A DNA stretch of 64,000 nt. Source: a bacterium (lineage in GTDB: Bacteria > Myxococcota_A > Bradymonadia > Bradymonadales > Bradymonadaceae). Shown one piece after another: positions 8,713-17,952 of the stretch. How positions within the stretch are numbered: the stretch's first letter is position 1; each line of letters starts with the position of its first letter. The DNA lies in assembly GCA_030427705.1 (NCBI GenBank), contig JAUIBR010000001.1, positions 124,001 through 188,000 on the forward strand, in the 5' to 3' direction. The notes beneath the pieces are model-generated. The model was given only the letters and a program-made list of their open reading frames with translations. It was not told the origin of the DNA and did no database searches. The translations under genes and the position numbers were made by a program.

Positions 8713-11700
8713 CTAGATCATATTGATTCTACGCAGCTCGCGCGTAATCAGCGCTTCTGCCAGCGGTTTAAGTTGGAAGGTACTCGCGTCGCGCCCAATC
8801 TTGGTCTCGATGAACCCAAGCCGATTGAGGTGTTCGAGCTCCGTACGGACCCGTTCTGGTTCACGTCGGATGATCCGCGACATCTGGGGAATGGTCAGGG
8901 AATGATGTTGGATGAGCGTGGATAGAATCACTCGCTTCTCCAACGACAGCTGCTTCACCATGCCCAGTTCATTGTCGGGCAGCGAGTCAACGACCACCAA
9001 GTGGTCGTCCTCCTGAGCCAAGCCTGTAGATTCCAACCAGTACAACAGCGCCAGAAGCGGATTTCCGCCACTTAAGCGGGTGAGGTCGTCGAAGAACTCA
9101 GTCTGGGGGTCGCGCACAGCTTCGGATGTCGCAAACGGGTGCGAAATCCACTCACGTACGTGCAGTTGTGGACGCTCAAACCGGGTCGAGAAACCGCTGA
9201 CCCGGTGACGCTGCAGAATCATCTTCTGGATCTGTTCGGTATCCAGGCTTGGAATCTCAATCGCGTGTGTGAAGTAATCGAAGAGCCCCATTGCGATGTG
9301 CAGCCAGCGTGCTGCTGGCGAGCCCATCAGGATGACCCAGAGTGTGTTCTCGGATGTATCGCTGACCAGGTGCAGGAATTCATCCGCCGCCTTCAGGCCA
9401 GCTTCTGTGCGTTGGAAGATCTTCTCGCCATTCTCAATAACGATGAGCGATTTCTGACCGCGCGAGAGCAGGTATCGGCCCAATTCGGGAATCGATTCCA
9501 TGTCGTCGGCACCGACATGACCACCAATCTCCTCGGCCAACTCCGCGCCCGAGTCGAGGTCCTCGGTGAGGATAACGTTGTGAACGCTGACATCGCCAAA
9601 CTCCAGCAGGCCTTGCACGGGTCCGTGGAGGATGTGATGAATCGCTGAGCGTTTTCCTGCGCCACGATCGCCGTGAATCAAGATGGTGGAGCGGTGTCCG
9701 GCCGTCCATTCACCAATCGCCGTCGCCACGTCGTTCTCGAATTCAGGACGAGCGACGTAGAACTCCGGGATATCCAATGGAATTGGCGTGAACAAACGCC
9801 GGTAGATTGCCGGCACAGCGCGATGCCCACCGCGTTCGTAAGCCAGTAAACGTTCACGAATATCCGCGTTTTCAACCAGCTCTTCTTCTTCGACTAGCAA
9901 CGACCGAACTTCGGTGGCCACTTCATTCGCGACTGGCGCCCAACGGTCGTAGGTTCCGGTGATGACGTCGGCGATCTGATTGACCTGACGAACCACCATA
10001 GAGCCTTCTTCGGCCTGCAAACCTGCGGTGGACTTGCGATCCATCTCGCGACGAATCGCGCCGAGCTTGTGCTCGAAAAATGGCTGCGAAGCCGAAGTCA
10101 GGATCTGGTTTGTTTCGTTGATAAACCAGCGACGAAGTTCTCTAACGCCTTCCGTGTTCTCCTCACAAAGCTCGCCGACCAAGCGGAATGCGCGCTCCAA
10201 TCCACCAATGGCCTGCTCGCGAAGTTGGTGATCCTCAGGAGCCTCGGCGTCGTTGGTCAGGAGGTTGAATTCGATAATCTGTTGAACATCGGCAAGGCCT
10301 TCAAGGCCATTGCGCAACAAGACTTGAGCACGTTCGTTGAATTCAACGAATCGCAGTGCAACCTCGCGAGAGAACTCTGACTCAAACCACTCACGGACGG
10401 GAACATCGATGATCGAGACCTGACCGCTGCTAACAACGCCAGGGTCCGTCGCAAACAGCGCCGCGTTCTCACTGAGTCTGCCGACACGCGTTTCCAGCTC
10501 ATCCATGAACTGACGCGCTGCAGCACCTTGGCCGTAGTAGGCCAACGTGTGCTCAAAGTTTCGACGCGCACCGCGCAGTGCCGGCCGGAGAGCCTGGCTA
10601 ACCCATTTGTCCCAATCGATAGGCTCTTTGGAGTCCCGCGTTGCACTAAGCTGCGTCGAAATCCGGTCGCCCAACATCGTAAGCTGGTCGCGACATGGTG
10701 CTTGGATATAGGCGTCAATATTGCCTTTTACCTGACGTTGGAACGAGTGGAACCAGTCCTCAAGCGAGAGCAACTGGTGCTCGACGACCATCCATCCTCG
10801 CTGCCCGCTGACGATGTTCTTTTCCCGGGCGAGCCGCTCGCGCATTTGGGCTTCCGCTCGTCGGGCTGCGTCAAACCGAGTCGATGGTCGGTACGTAAAA
10901 CCGGGTAGCTCAAGCGTCCCTGCAACACCAACAGCACGCAGAAACGCACCGTAGGACTCACGCAGACTGGCGGTATATGCATCTTTGCTGGTCGATCGCC
11001 ATGCATTGAACTTCTCGCGAAGCTGTCCGCGCTCGCTGTCGCAATGACCCACGAAATTGTTCAACGTCATCTGGGCGCGAAGCACGGGATCCGCAGGAAT
11101 TTCGGGTTCTTCGTGGTGTCCGTGCCCGTGACCATCATCGTGTTCAGCTGCTTCGCCAGCCGGTTCAAACACCGCATCTTGCAGCAACGCGGCCTCGACT
11201 TTCGTAAACATCTCGTCGATATGACGCATGTGTTGGACGATAGCGGCCCACAGCTGCTCGTTTGCCACGGCTGACGCGGCCGACGCCCGATTGAGGTAGC
11301 GCGGAAGGGAAAGTTCAACGAAATATCGCCAGAGCCGCCCGAGCGGGATGTTTCTCTGTCCTGGGCCGATGACACTTCGCCGGACCCGTCGTACAGACTT
11401 CAAGATCCGACGCCACACTCGGTCGGTGGGTTCAGGTTCAAACAACCTATCGCCGCGCGTCAGTCGCATCGAAGACGTAAATGGTTCGAGCCCCTGAATC
11501 TCTTGGATAAGGTCCTGCGCGGTCTCTGCATCAAGCGCAATTGGGTCAACCTGCTCCCACGTGTCGATGACCGGTTGGATCGCAATCAGGTAGTCCACAA
11601 GGGTCAGTTCAACCGCGTGTGCATGCGCTTCGATATCGTCGTAATCCTTCGACAAGACCTCGCGCAGCTTCGAGACCGCAAGCAATTGCTGTTCATGAAG

Positions 11701-13272
11701 GACATCCAGCGATTCCTCGATGGAGCTTGTTTTTGCAGAGATCGGACCGGCCACATGTTGGGCATAGAGTCCGGCAAGACGGTTGCGCAAGCGCTCAACT
11801 CGTGCCGTCAAATCGCGGTCGTCGAACTCAGGCTCAGGGAATACGTCTTCAACCGATGTCGACAGGTCACCAGCAGCAATAGCCGCATCCAAGGCTTGTG
11901 TTTCTTCGCTGCTCTTCGCGCGCGATGCGTCCGTTTCACCCGAGCGGTCGAGCGCAAACTTGAGCAGTGGTGGACCCAGGATGATGTGGACGACCACGGA
12001 GGCCATGATGACCGTCTGGAAATCCTTACCCCAGGTCGGGATGCCTTCGGCGACCATGGCAGCGAGCACCAAGTCAACGCCGCCGCGAGAGAAGAAACCT
12101 AGCCACAGATACTTGCGCGTGGCTTCACCCGCGCCCGTCAGCCGCACCGCAAAGTTCGTCCCGACGTAGATTGCAAACGCGCGAACCAGCGTGAGGATCA
12201 GAGTGAGCTCGATGTAGCCAAGCACTGCCTCAAGGTCGAGCAACGCTGCCTGCGACATGAAGTAGACAATGAATACAGGCAGACTGATTTTCTCGAGCGA
12301 CACGATCATGTCGTGGCCATGCTTCGAGAAGTTCTGGACCACAAAACCTGCGGTCAGGAACGCCATCAAAGTCTCGGCGTGCAGAATCTTCGACGCGTAA
12401 GACGCCGCGAAAATGACAGCCACCGTGAACAGAAGAACCTCGCGCCCCACGAAGCGCAGATACGCGATGAAAATCGCGCCTGTGACCAGTCCAATGATGA
12501 TCGCGTAGCCAATCTCGGCTGCAATAGCCGGCAAAGCAGAGATGAGCGCCGCGACCGTGAATCCTTCCGGTGCGATGAGCAGCTTGTCGAACGCGAACGC
12601 CAGCAAGAACTCCTCGACCAAGACGATGTCCGCCACGATGACAATGCCCAACGTCAATGACGTAAATGCTCCGCGTGACTTCTCTTCTTGGATGATCGCA
12701 AGCGTCGCAGCTGGGCTCATCGCCATCGCGAAGACACCCAGCAATAATGCGGCGGCGTACTGATTTTCTCGGCTGACATCTGCCAAGAACGGGATCAGGT
12801 TTGGTGCGTAATCGACCAGGATAATGACGGTCGTGAACGTCAGGGGGACAGCGACGAGGCCGAACGCGATAACCAACAACGCGATGAGCTTGAAGTTCTT
12901 TTTGATATCGCTGAGCTTGAGCTCACCGCCGCCGAGCGTGCCGATCAGGCCCACGGTTAGCACGTTGACTAGCGTCAACTCATCGATAACCGAATGCCCA
13001 AAGAGCGCCTCGGGCGCCCCCGGTAGCATGGGCGCGAGGTTGGGGCCGAAGGCCACACCGGCAGCAATATACCCAAGCAGCGCGGGTAGGTTCAGTTGCT
13101 TGAACACCTCACCCATCGAGAACGCGGCGAGGATGATAAAGCCCGTTGCGGCCAGCGCCTTCGGGTTGAAGCGCGTGACATCGTTGAACTCCACACTCTG
13201 CAAACTGACCATGAAGGCCAGCAGAATGCCGATCGAGACCAGCAACACACCGAGGGTCAGAATGCGTTTCAT
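8713..13272 (-). CDS. CPA2-like cation:proton antiporter fused to a large C-terminal P-loop ATPase with winged helix
   Basis: A 1,519-residue protein. Residues ~1-445 form a Kef/NhaA-like antiporter domain with ~12 hydrophobic segments, GYIAAGVAFGPN, MSPAATLAI and the acidic pore-type motif ADIVLVEEF. Then ~700 mostly helical residues include a His-rich HDDGHGHGHHEE around 705-720. A Walker A GDRGAGKRS lies near 1200, a Walker-B-like LIVIENG near 1275, and a winged-helix-like segment (LTIPQMSRIIRREPERVRTELEHL) fills ~1450-1519. Kef proteins are usually gated by an RCK/KTN nucleotide domain; here that place is taken by the ATPase part. The ATG overlaps the stop of the second antiporter gene by four bases (ATGA), implying coupled translation. 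Substrate ion and function of the ATPase are unknown. Confidence 0.88.
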   Translation of the reverse strand: MKRILTLGVLLVSIGILLAFMVSLQSVEFNDVTRFNPKALAATGFIILAAFSMGEVFKQLNLPALLGYIAAGVAFGPNLAPMLPGAPEALFGHSVIDELTLVNVLTVGLIGTLGGGELKLSDIKKNFKLIALLVIAFGLVAVPLTFTTVIILVDYAPNLIPFLADVSRENQYAAALLLGVFAMAMSPAATLAIIQEEKSRGAFTSLTLGIVIVADIVLVEEFLLAFAFDKLLIAPEGFTVAALISALPAIAAEIGYAIIIGLVTGAIFIAYLRFVGREVLLFTVAVIFAASYASKILHAETLMAFLTAGFVVQNFSKHGHDMIVSLEKISLPVFIVYFMSQAALLDLEAVLGYIELTLILTLVRAFAIYVGTNFAVRLTGAGEATRKYLWLGFFSRGGVDLVLAAMVAEGIPTWGKDFQTVIMASVVVHIILGPPLLKFALDRSGETDASRAKSSEETQALDAAIAAGDLSTSVEDVFPEPEFDDRDLTARVERLRNRLAGLYAQHVAGPISAKTSSIEESLDVLHEQQLLAVSKLREVLSKDYDDIEAHAHAVELTLVDYLIAIQPVIDTWEQVDPIALDAETAQDLIQEIQGLEPFTSSMRLTRGDRLFEPEPTDRVWRRILKSVRRVRRSVIGPGQRNIPLGRLWRYFVELSLPRYLNRASAASAVANEQLWAAIVQHMRHIDEMFTKVEAALLQDAVFEPAGEAAEHDDGHGHGHHEEPEIPADPVLRAQMTLNNFVGHCDSERGQLREKFNAWRSTSKDAYTASLRESYGAFLRAVGVAGTLELPGFTYRPSTRFDAARRAEAQMRERLAREKNIVSGQRGWMVVEHQLLSLEDWFHSFQRQVKGNIDAYIQAPCRDQLTMLGDRISTQLSATRDSKEPIDWDKWVSQALRPALRGARRNFEHTLAYYGQGAAARQFMDELETRVGRLSENAALFATDPGVVSSGQVSIIDVPVREWFESEFSREVALRFVEFNERAQVLLRNGLEGLADVQQIIEFNLLTNDAEAPEDHQLREQAIGGLERAFRLVGELCEENTEGVRELRRWFINETNQILTSASQPFFEHKLGAIRREMDRKSTAGLQAEEGSMVVRQVNQIADVITGTYDRWAPVANEVATEVRSLLVEEEELVENADIRERLLAYERGGHRAVPAIYRRLFTPIPLDIPEFYVARPEFENDVATAIGEWTAGHRSTILIHGDRGAGKRSAIHHILHGPVQGLLEFGDVSVHNVILTEDLDSGAELAEEIGGHVGADDMESIPELGRYLLSRGQKSLIVIENGEKIFQRTEAGLKAADEFLHLVSDTSENTLWVILMGSPAARWLHIAMGLFDYFTHAIEIPSLDTEQIQKMILQRHRVSGFSTRFERPQLHVREWISHPFATSEAVRDPQTEFFDDLTRLSGGNPLLALLYWLESTGLAQEDDHLVVVDSLPDNELGMVKQLSLEKRVILSTLIQHHSLTIPQMSRIIRREPERVRTELEHLNRLGFIETKIGRDASTFQLKPLAEALITRELRRINMI

Positions 13273-14612
13273 TCTTCCTCCTCGTTGCGTGTGTACGATG
13301 GCGCCACGTCCGTTGCATCAATCAGCCAGCGTCGTGTGTAGCGATACGAGAATATCTCGCTGACCAGAACGCCGAGGATGATTGTCGAATAGACGATCGC
13401 GGCTTGTTCGCTGGATTCGTAGACTTCAAGGTAGTCCAAGGCCATCGCAACGCTCAGGCCTCCGGGGGCCATCAGCGACAAACCCATCGGTGGATAGTCC
13501 CGACCTGCCGCGGTCGCACGGCCGGCGACAACACCGCCAATTCCGCGCCCAAACTGTCGCAACGCGACGTATGGCACAAAGACCGCCCAACCCCACCAGG
13601 GGATGCCGAACGACAGCATCGCGCCAGCAAAGAAGAACAACACGATGTACAGGGGGCGTTCGATCGAGAGGATCAATGCCTCGATGCGTTCGGCTTGTTT
13701 GCTCGTGTTCGCCAGAACGAATCCGAGCGTGAAATTGACGACAATTGGAGACAATTCCAGGTAATACGCCAAACCGCTGCAGAAGATGACCATGCCCAAA
13801 ATGATGGTCAGAATCTTGTCTTCCTCGAATTCGCGGACGAGGAACGCCACGAAAAGAAGCCCCAAAACCCCGCCCACGACAATGTGAGTTGCGTACCACA
13901 GCAGGCCGATTTGCAGGTGGCCTTCACCCCAACCGATGATGCTCTCGGTCTTCGAGACGCAGAAAATGATGCCAAACGCGAGGACCGCCATCGAAGAACA
14001 CAATCGTGCGACGCGCAGCAGCATTTGTTGGGCATCACCCCGTGCATGCAGGAAAGCCACGATCGTGCGCACCAACCCTTGGTCGGCGATCATGGCAACC
14101 GCACCCAACGCAATGGCGTGCGGCACGTATTCGTAAACGCGCTCAAGCCCCCAAACATAATAGGCGACGGCCAGTGGCAGGCCCGCGACAAAGAGGATGG
14201 TCGATAAGGAGATGATGCCAGCCGCACCAGACGCGGCCGGTCGATAGCGCAACATCCGACGGATGTTCATCTGCAGGCCGGTCAGCAGCCCCAACGAACC
14301 CGTTCCCAGCACAATCGCCGGGCTAACGTGGCTGATCGTGTCTTGGTCCAGCAGACCAAAACCAGGTCCAACAATCGCGCCGAGCACAATGTACTCCACG
14401 CCAGTCACAAAGCCGTAGCGCTTCTGAAGGAAGTCACTGACGAAGTGCGTCACGATATACGCGACGGTCACGACCCCCAACAAAATCAGAACGGTCTGCA
14501 GCGCATCGATCGACATTCCGCCGCCTGCGGCAAAGGCCGGCGCGGGTGCCAAGAGCACCAAGAGCAGTATCATCCGTGAGATTGCTGACATCCCCGGCAA
14601 CTTAACCCGCAT
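13269..14612 (-). CDS. CPA-type antiporter-like membrane protein, partner of the fused antiporter
   Basis: A 447-residue membrane protein with a signal-like N-terminus (ILLLVLLAPAPAFAAGGG) and about twelve hydrophobic segments; GAIVGPGFG corresponds to the family motif GP in the first helices. By eye, the segment ARGDAQQMLLRVARLCSSMAVLAF aligns with SRGAFTSLTLGIVIVADIVLVEEF of the neighbouring protein, with Ser where the acidic pore residue stands. That would suggest an altered or regulatory subunit, but the alignment is manual. The start at 14612 has no clear ribosome site; ATGs at 14591 or 14573 are possible. Four-base overlap with the next gene argues that the two proteins are made in equal amounts and work together. 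Confidence 0.82.
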   Translation of the reverse strand: MRVKLPGMSAISRMILLLVLLAPAPAFAAGGGMSIDALQTVLILLGVVTVAYIVTHFVSDFLQKRYGFVTGVEYIVLGAIVGPGFGLLDQDTISHVSPAIVLGTGSLGLLTGLQMNIRRMLRYRPAASGAAGIISLSTILFVAGLPLAVAYYVWGLERVYEYVPHAIALGAVAMIADQGLVRTIVAFLHARGDAQQMLLRVARLCSSMAVLAFGIIFCVSKTESIIGWGEGHLQIGLLWYATHIVVGGVLGLLFVAFLVREFEEDKILTIILGMVIFCSGLAYYLELSPIVVNFTLGFVLANTSKQAERIEALILSIERPLYIVLFFFAGAMLSFGIPWWGWAVFVPYVALRQFGRGIGGVVAGRATAAGRDYPPMGLSLMAPGGLSVAMALDYLEVYESSEQAAIVYSTIILGVLVSEIFSYRYTRRWLIDATDVAPSYTRNEEEE

Positions 14613-14689
14613 ACGCCATGTTGTCAGCCGATTAGTTGGTCGCCGCCCAACAAGAACCCGGAGACCTTGTTCGTAAGTGTTTTAGCGGA

Positions 14690-15478
14690 CTAGAGCGAAT
14701 GCATGCGCTCGATGAAGTCTGCGTCGAGGCCGGCTTCGGCGCGGGCATCCGCATTGAATTCGGCGCCCCGAGCACGCGTCGGCTCGTTGTAGAACGTGAG
14801 GTTTTCTACGTAGGTTTCAAACGTGCGCTTTCCCTTGGGCGTGTTGGCCTTCAGAAATTTCGCACCAAAACCAACGTGATGAATTTCGTCGGCTTCAATC
14901 CGGTCCATCACCGCGGCGCTCTCCGCATCGCCAACTTCAATGAAATGCCGATGAAAGACCGGCGCGTGGTCCAAGTTCGCCTGTTCAAACGTCAGGTTCA
15001 TCGCGCACACCCATTTGAGCGGCGAGGTCAGGCTCTCGGCGCAACGCCAGAAGTGGTCGTTGACCGGGAGGTCGCCGAACTGCGCGCCATGCGCCTCGAT
15101 TCGGTCCATATAGAGCCGCGTGTGGTCCTGCTCTTCCATCAGGATTTTGGCGAGGCCCAACCGAAACTGACGCGGTGCCTCTGGATAGGCAACCAACGCC
15201 CAGGCCATGAGCTCAATTGCCATGAGTTCGTGGTTTGCAAACGTGTGTAAAACCCGAATCCGCATCTCTGGATCTGCCAGCGCAGTGGGGCTTGGAAGTT
15301 TCTTTCTATCCTTGCGCGACGCGATCTGCAGATTGGCCGGTCGACTAGGATTCATCCACTTAACAAGGTCTCCGGGTTCTTGGTCGGTCAGACCCAAAAC
15401 GCCGCGTTCTGGTCGCAGGAACTTCTCGTCCAGTGTGTCCCCGCTCAGGATGCGTAGCGCCCAATCTCGGATTTCCAT
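14690..15478 (-). CDS. DUF455 family ferritin-like protein
   Basis: A 262-residue helical protein. It carries the pattern of metal ligands of the ferritin-like DUF455 group: HTFANHELMAIELMAW, EEQDHTRLY, FEQANLDHA and DEIHHVGFG. Members probably bind a di-metal centre through these Glu and His residues; their substrate is unknown, and MiaE-like hydroxylases are distant relatives. The start codon lies just after the truA stop (one base between them), so it is the last gene of the asd-to-DUF455 operon. Length fits the family. Confidence 0.85.
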   Translation of the reverse strand: MEIRDWALRILSGDTLDEKFLRPERGVLGLTDQEPGDLVKWMNPSRPANLQIASRKDRKKLPSPTALADPEMRIRVLHTFANHELMAIELMAWALVAYPEAPRQFRLGLAKILMEEQDHTRLYMDRIEAHGAQFGDLPVNDHFWRCAESLTSPLKWVCAMNLTFEQANLDHAPVFHRHFIEVGDAESAAVMDRIEADEIHHVGFGAKFLKANTPKGKRTFETYVENLTFYNEPTRARGAEFNADARAEAGLDADFIERMHSL

Positions 15479-15479
15479 G

Positions 15480-16277
15480 TCAGTATCGTGTCTTCATCCC
15501 GATATACGGCTGTTCGGCCCACGGATGCTCAGGGTAGAACACCTCGACCAAAGACAAACCTCGTGCGGGTGCGGTCGTCCCCGCCTGACTTCGGTCCTGG
15601 CTGTCGATAATCCGCGAAACGGTGTCTGGGTCGATCACGCGTCGACCCACATCGACCATCGTGCCGACCATGATGCGGACCATGTTCTTCAGAAACGCGG
15701 TGCCTTTGACCTCGATTGCGATTCCGTTTTCGTCGAATGGAATCAGCTCGATTTCATTGATTTCACGAACCGTTGTCTTGGCCTGGCAGTCGGACGCGCG
15801 AAATGACGAGAAATCGTGTTCGCCCAACATTTGTGCGGCGGCCTCACGCATCGGCGCAATGTCCAGGGGCTCACGCACATTCCAATGGGTGCGTCTGGTC
15901 AACGGATGGTCAAATCGATGATTCCAGATCACGTACCGATACAATTTTCCGCGGGAGTCATGCCGCGCATTGAACCGGTCTGGCGCAACTTCAGCGTGAT
16001 TGACCGTGATATCGTCACCGGTCATCGCATTCAGCCCCCGCACATAGTCCCAGACATCTCGGTCGGGGTGCATTTCCAACGAGGCAACCTGCCCCAAGGC
16101 ATGAACGCCGGCATCAGTTCGTGAAGCGCCCTGAAACGCGACATCGGCCGTATCGCAGTTATGCAACTTCGCGATGGCCGAAATGAGTTCCCCTTGAACT
16201 GTGCGCATCTGGGGCTGGATCTGCCAGCCATGAAAGTCGGTCCCGTCATACGCGATGTGCAGCCGAATGGTTGCCAT
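15480..16277 (-). CDS. truA: tRNA pseudouridine(38-40) synthase TruA
   Basis: A 265-residue enzyme that isomerises uridines 38-40 in the tRNA anticodon arm. The catalytic motif SRTDAGVHA is present with the nucleophile Asp 55, and the N-terminal YDGTDFHGWQ segment is typical. C-terminal FLKNMVRIMVGTMVDVG is the usual second half motif. Its ATG overlaps the stop of the preceding beta-barrel gene by one base (TGATG), showing cotranscription within the asd operon. Confidence 0.97.
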   Translation of the reverse strand: MATIRLHIAYDGTDFHGWQIQPQMRTVQGELISAIAKLHNCDTADVAFQGASRTDAGVHALGQVASLEMHPDRDVWDYVRGLNAMTGDDITVNHAEVAPDRFNARHDSRGKLYRYVIWNHRFDHPLTRRTHWNVREPLDIAPMREAAAQMLGEHDFSSFRASDCQAKTTVREINEIELIPFDENGIAIEVKGTAFLKNMVRIMVGTMVDVGRRVIDPDTVSRIIDSQDRSQAGTTAPARGLSLVEVFYPEHPWAEQPYIGMKTRY

Positions 16278-16972
16278 CAGTATTCGAAGTTGAGACCGAA
16301 CATGAAGAAGTTGTCGCTGAGGTCAAAGCCGTCGCCACCGAAGCTGTCGACGTTCTGAAAGATAAACTCAGCAAACAGATAGGTGTTGTTGACGCCCCAA
16401 TTCAAATCGAAGAGCGCAGCGCTCTCGCGGTCGATGACGTCCAACAGGAAGTGCAGGCCGAGCGAGCCGTGCCATCCGTACTTCCAGCCATCACCCTTGT
16501 TTCCGTTGGAAGATGAGAGGTCTCCCTGTGTGTCTCGGGTGTTCCAGTAATGGAGGTCCAAACCAAGCTTGGCCGCAGGGACGAGCGGGAATCCGTTCTC
16601 GTCATTCCACACATCGAGTCGATAGAGCACGTTTGCCCGCAGCGGCCAAACCGAGAAGGTTGTTTCGTCCGTGACGTCCGAACCATCTGTGGCCAACGCA
16701 TTGCCGGTGACCGTTGTGTATCCAGCAGAGATTGACGCACCAAGCCGTCCGAAGCCCTGCCAGAAGTACGCACCTAATTCCAACTCACCGATCAACAGAT
16801 TGCTGTCACCGAAGTGGTCTGCAAAAGGCCCTGAACCACCGAACTCATCGTCGATCGATGGGTACCATCCGCCCATGCGGAACTCGACGTTACCGTAAAT
16901 TGGCGACTGATCCGCAGCAGCAGTCGCCGGGAGCAGCATTAGAAGCGCAAGTACAAAGAGTATGCGTTTCAT
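16277..16972 (-). CDS. Outer-membrane beta-barrel protein, MXAN_2562-like
   Basis: A 231-residue protein with a cleavable-type signal peptide (MKRILFVLALLMLLPATAAAD) and alternating hydrophobic, aromatic-rich strands ending in FNFEY with a terminal aromatic residue, as in barrels inserted by BAM. RMGGWYPSIDDEF and the following spacing resemble the MXAN_2562 family of myxobacteria. The start at 16972 is chosen because the signal peptide begins there; an ATG 54 bases upstream would add a non-signal extension. The start overlaps the stop of the MXAN_2561-like gene by four bases, the same gene order as in Myxococcus, which supports the assignment. Confidence 0.85.
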   Translation of the reverse strand: MKRILFVLALLMLLPATAAADQSPIYGNVEFRMGGWYPSIDDEFGGSGPFADHFGDSNLLIGELELGAYFWQGFGRLGASISAGYTTVTGNALATDGSDVTDETTFSVWPLRANVLYRLDVWNDENGFPLVPAAKLGLDLHYWNTRDTQGDLSSSNGNKGDGWKYGWHGSLGLHFLLDVIDRESAALFDLNWGVNNTYLFAEFIFQNVDSFGGDGFDLSDNFFMFGLNFEY

Positions 16973-17943
16973 CGACGCCTCCGATAGACCAAACCAACCA
17001 TCGCGAACACCAGAACCAGGGACCAAGGAGTGCCCTTCGATGTCGAGCTGCAGCCACCTTCTTCCGAACCGCCGGCGCCCTGGTAGGAATCCCAGAAGTC
17101 GGCGGTCTCAATAACCGATGTCGAAGTGACCGAGCTCAGCACACTGTTGTTGCCCGTTTCATCAGACGACACCATCGCGACATAGACCGTTTGGCCCGGC
17201 TCAAAACTCACATCAGCGGTGCCGCTGGTGCGGCCGCCTTCCGACGTAAAAAACTTGGAGCTCAGCCCGCTGGTCGGCAGGTCACCGCCCGTAAATTCTG
17301 TGGTCGACCAATAGACGCCATAGCGCTCAATATCGTCGTCCGACGCAAGCTCCCACGTGACCTCCAACTGTTTCTCGGTCGTCGTGACCTGAACATTACC
17401 CGGAGGTGATGGCCGCACGGTGTCGATAATGAATCGCGTGTCGGCCGTGTCGAGATTCTCCATATCGTTCGGATTTCGCCAGATCGTCATTCGAATGAAG
17501 TACTCGTTGTCGAATCCGGTGCACCCGTCGGCAGTCGAAAACCCGACGAAGTCCTCAAACTTCAGAAATCCTCGAACAAAGTCATCACCCGTCGAGATGT
17601 TCTCGTCGTCATCAAGCCGTGTGCAGCTGTCTGGACAGGTCACATCCGCCGTCTGGTCGCGAGGGACGTTAAACGTGTACACCGCGTCCAAGTATTTGAC
17701 CGAACTGTCGGCTGGACCATTCGGATCAACTGTCGTGGTGAACTGGCCGGCGACGTTCTGACCAAATGCGCGTTCGCACTCCGATATGCCCATGTACACC
17801 GTCTCGTCCTCTTCACGGTACGTCGGTGTGGCCAGGGCTTCGTAGTTCGTCACGAGGGTCGTCGTGCTCGGCTCGAGCGCAATCGCGGGTGCACTGAGGA
17901 CAAGCCCCAACGCCCCAAACAAAATGTGTCGAATCAATTTCAT
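16969..17943 (-). CDS. MXAN_2561-like protein with MYXO-CTERM-type anchor
   Basis: A 324-residue exported protein: signal peptide (LFGALGLVLSAPAIALEP), a domain with conserved Cys pairs (ISECERAFGQ, TCPDSCTRLDDD, DGCTGFDNEYF), a fibronectin-III-like domain (~175-270; SPPGNVQVTTTEKQLEVTWE), and a tail GGCSSTSKG followed by one helix and YRRRR at the very end. The tail is the MYXO-CTERM arrangement, which is processed and anchors proteins at the cell surface in this group. It forms a pair with the downstream beta-barrel gene (four-base overlap), so a surface complex is a fair inference. Function unknown. Confidence 0.85.
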   Translation of the reverse strand: MKLIRHILFGALGLVLSAPAIALEPSTTTLVTNYEALATPTYREEDETVYMGISECERAFGQNVAGQFTTTVDPNGPADSSVKYLDAVYTFNVPRDQTADVTCPDSCTRLDDDENISTGDDFVRGFLKFEDFVGFSTADGCTGFDNEYFIRMTIWRNPNDMENLDTADTRFIIDTVRPSPPGNVQVTTTEKQLEVTWELASDDDIERYGVYWSTTEFTGGDLPTSGLSSKFFTSEGGRTSGTADVSFEPGQTVYVAMVSSDETGNNSVLSSVTSTSVIETADFWDSYQGAGGSEEGGCSSTSKGTPWSLVLVFAMVGLVYRRRR

Positions 17944-17952
17944 AGGTGGAGA

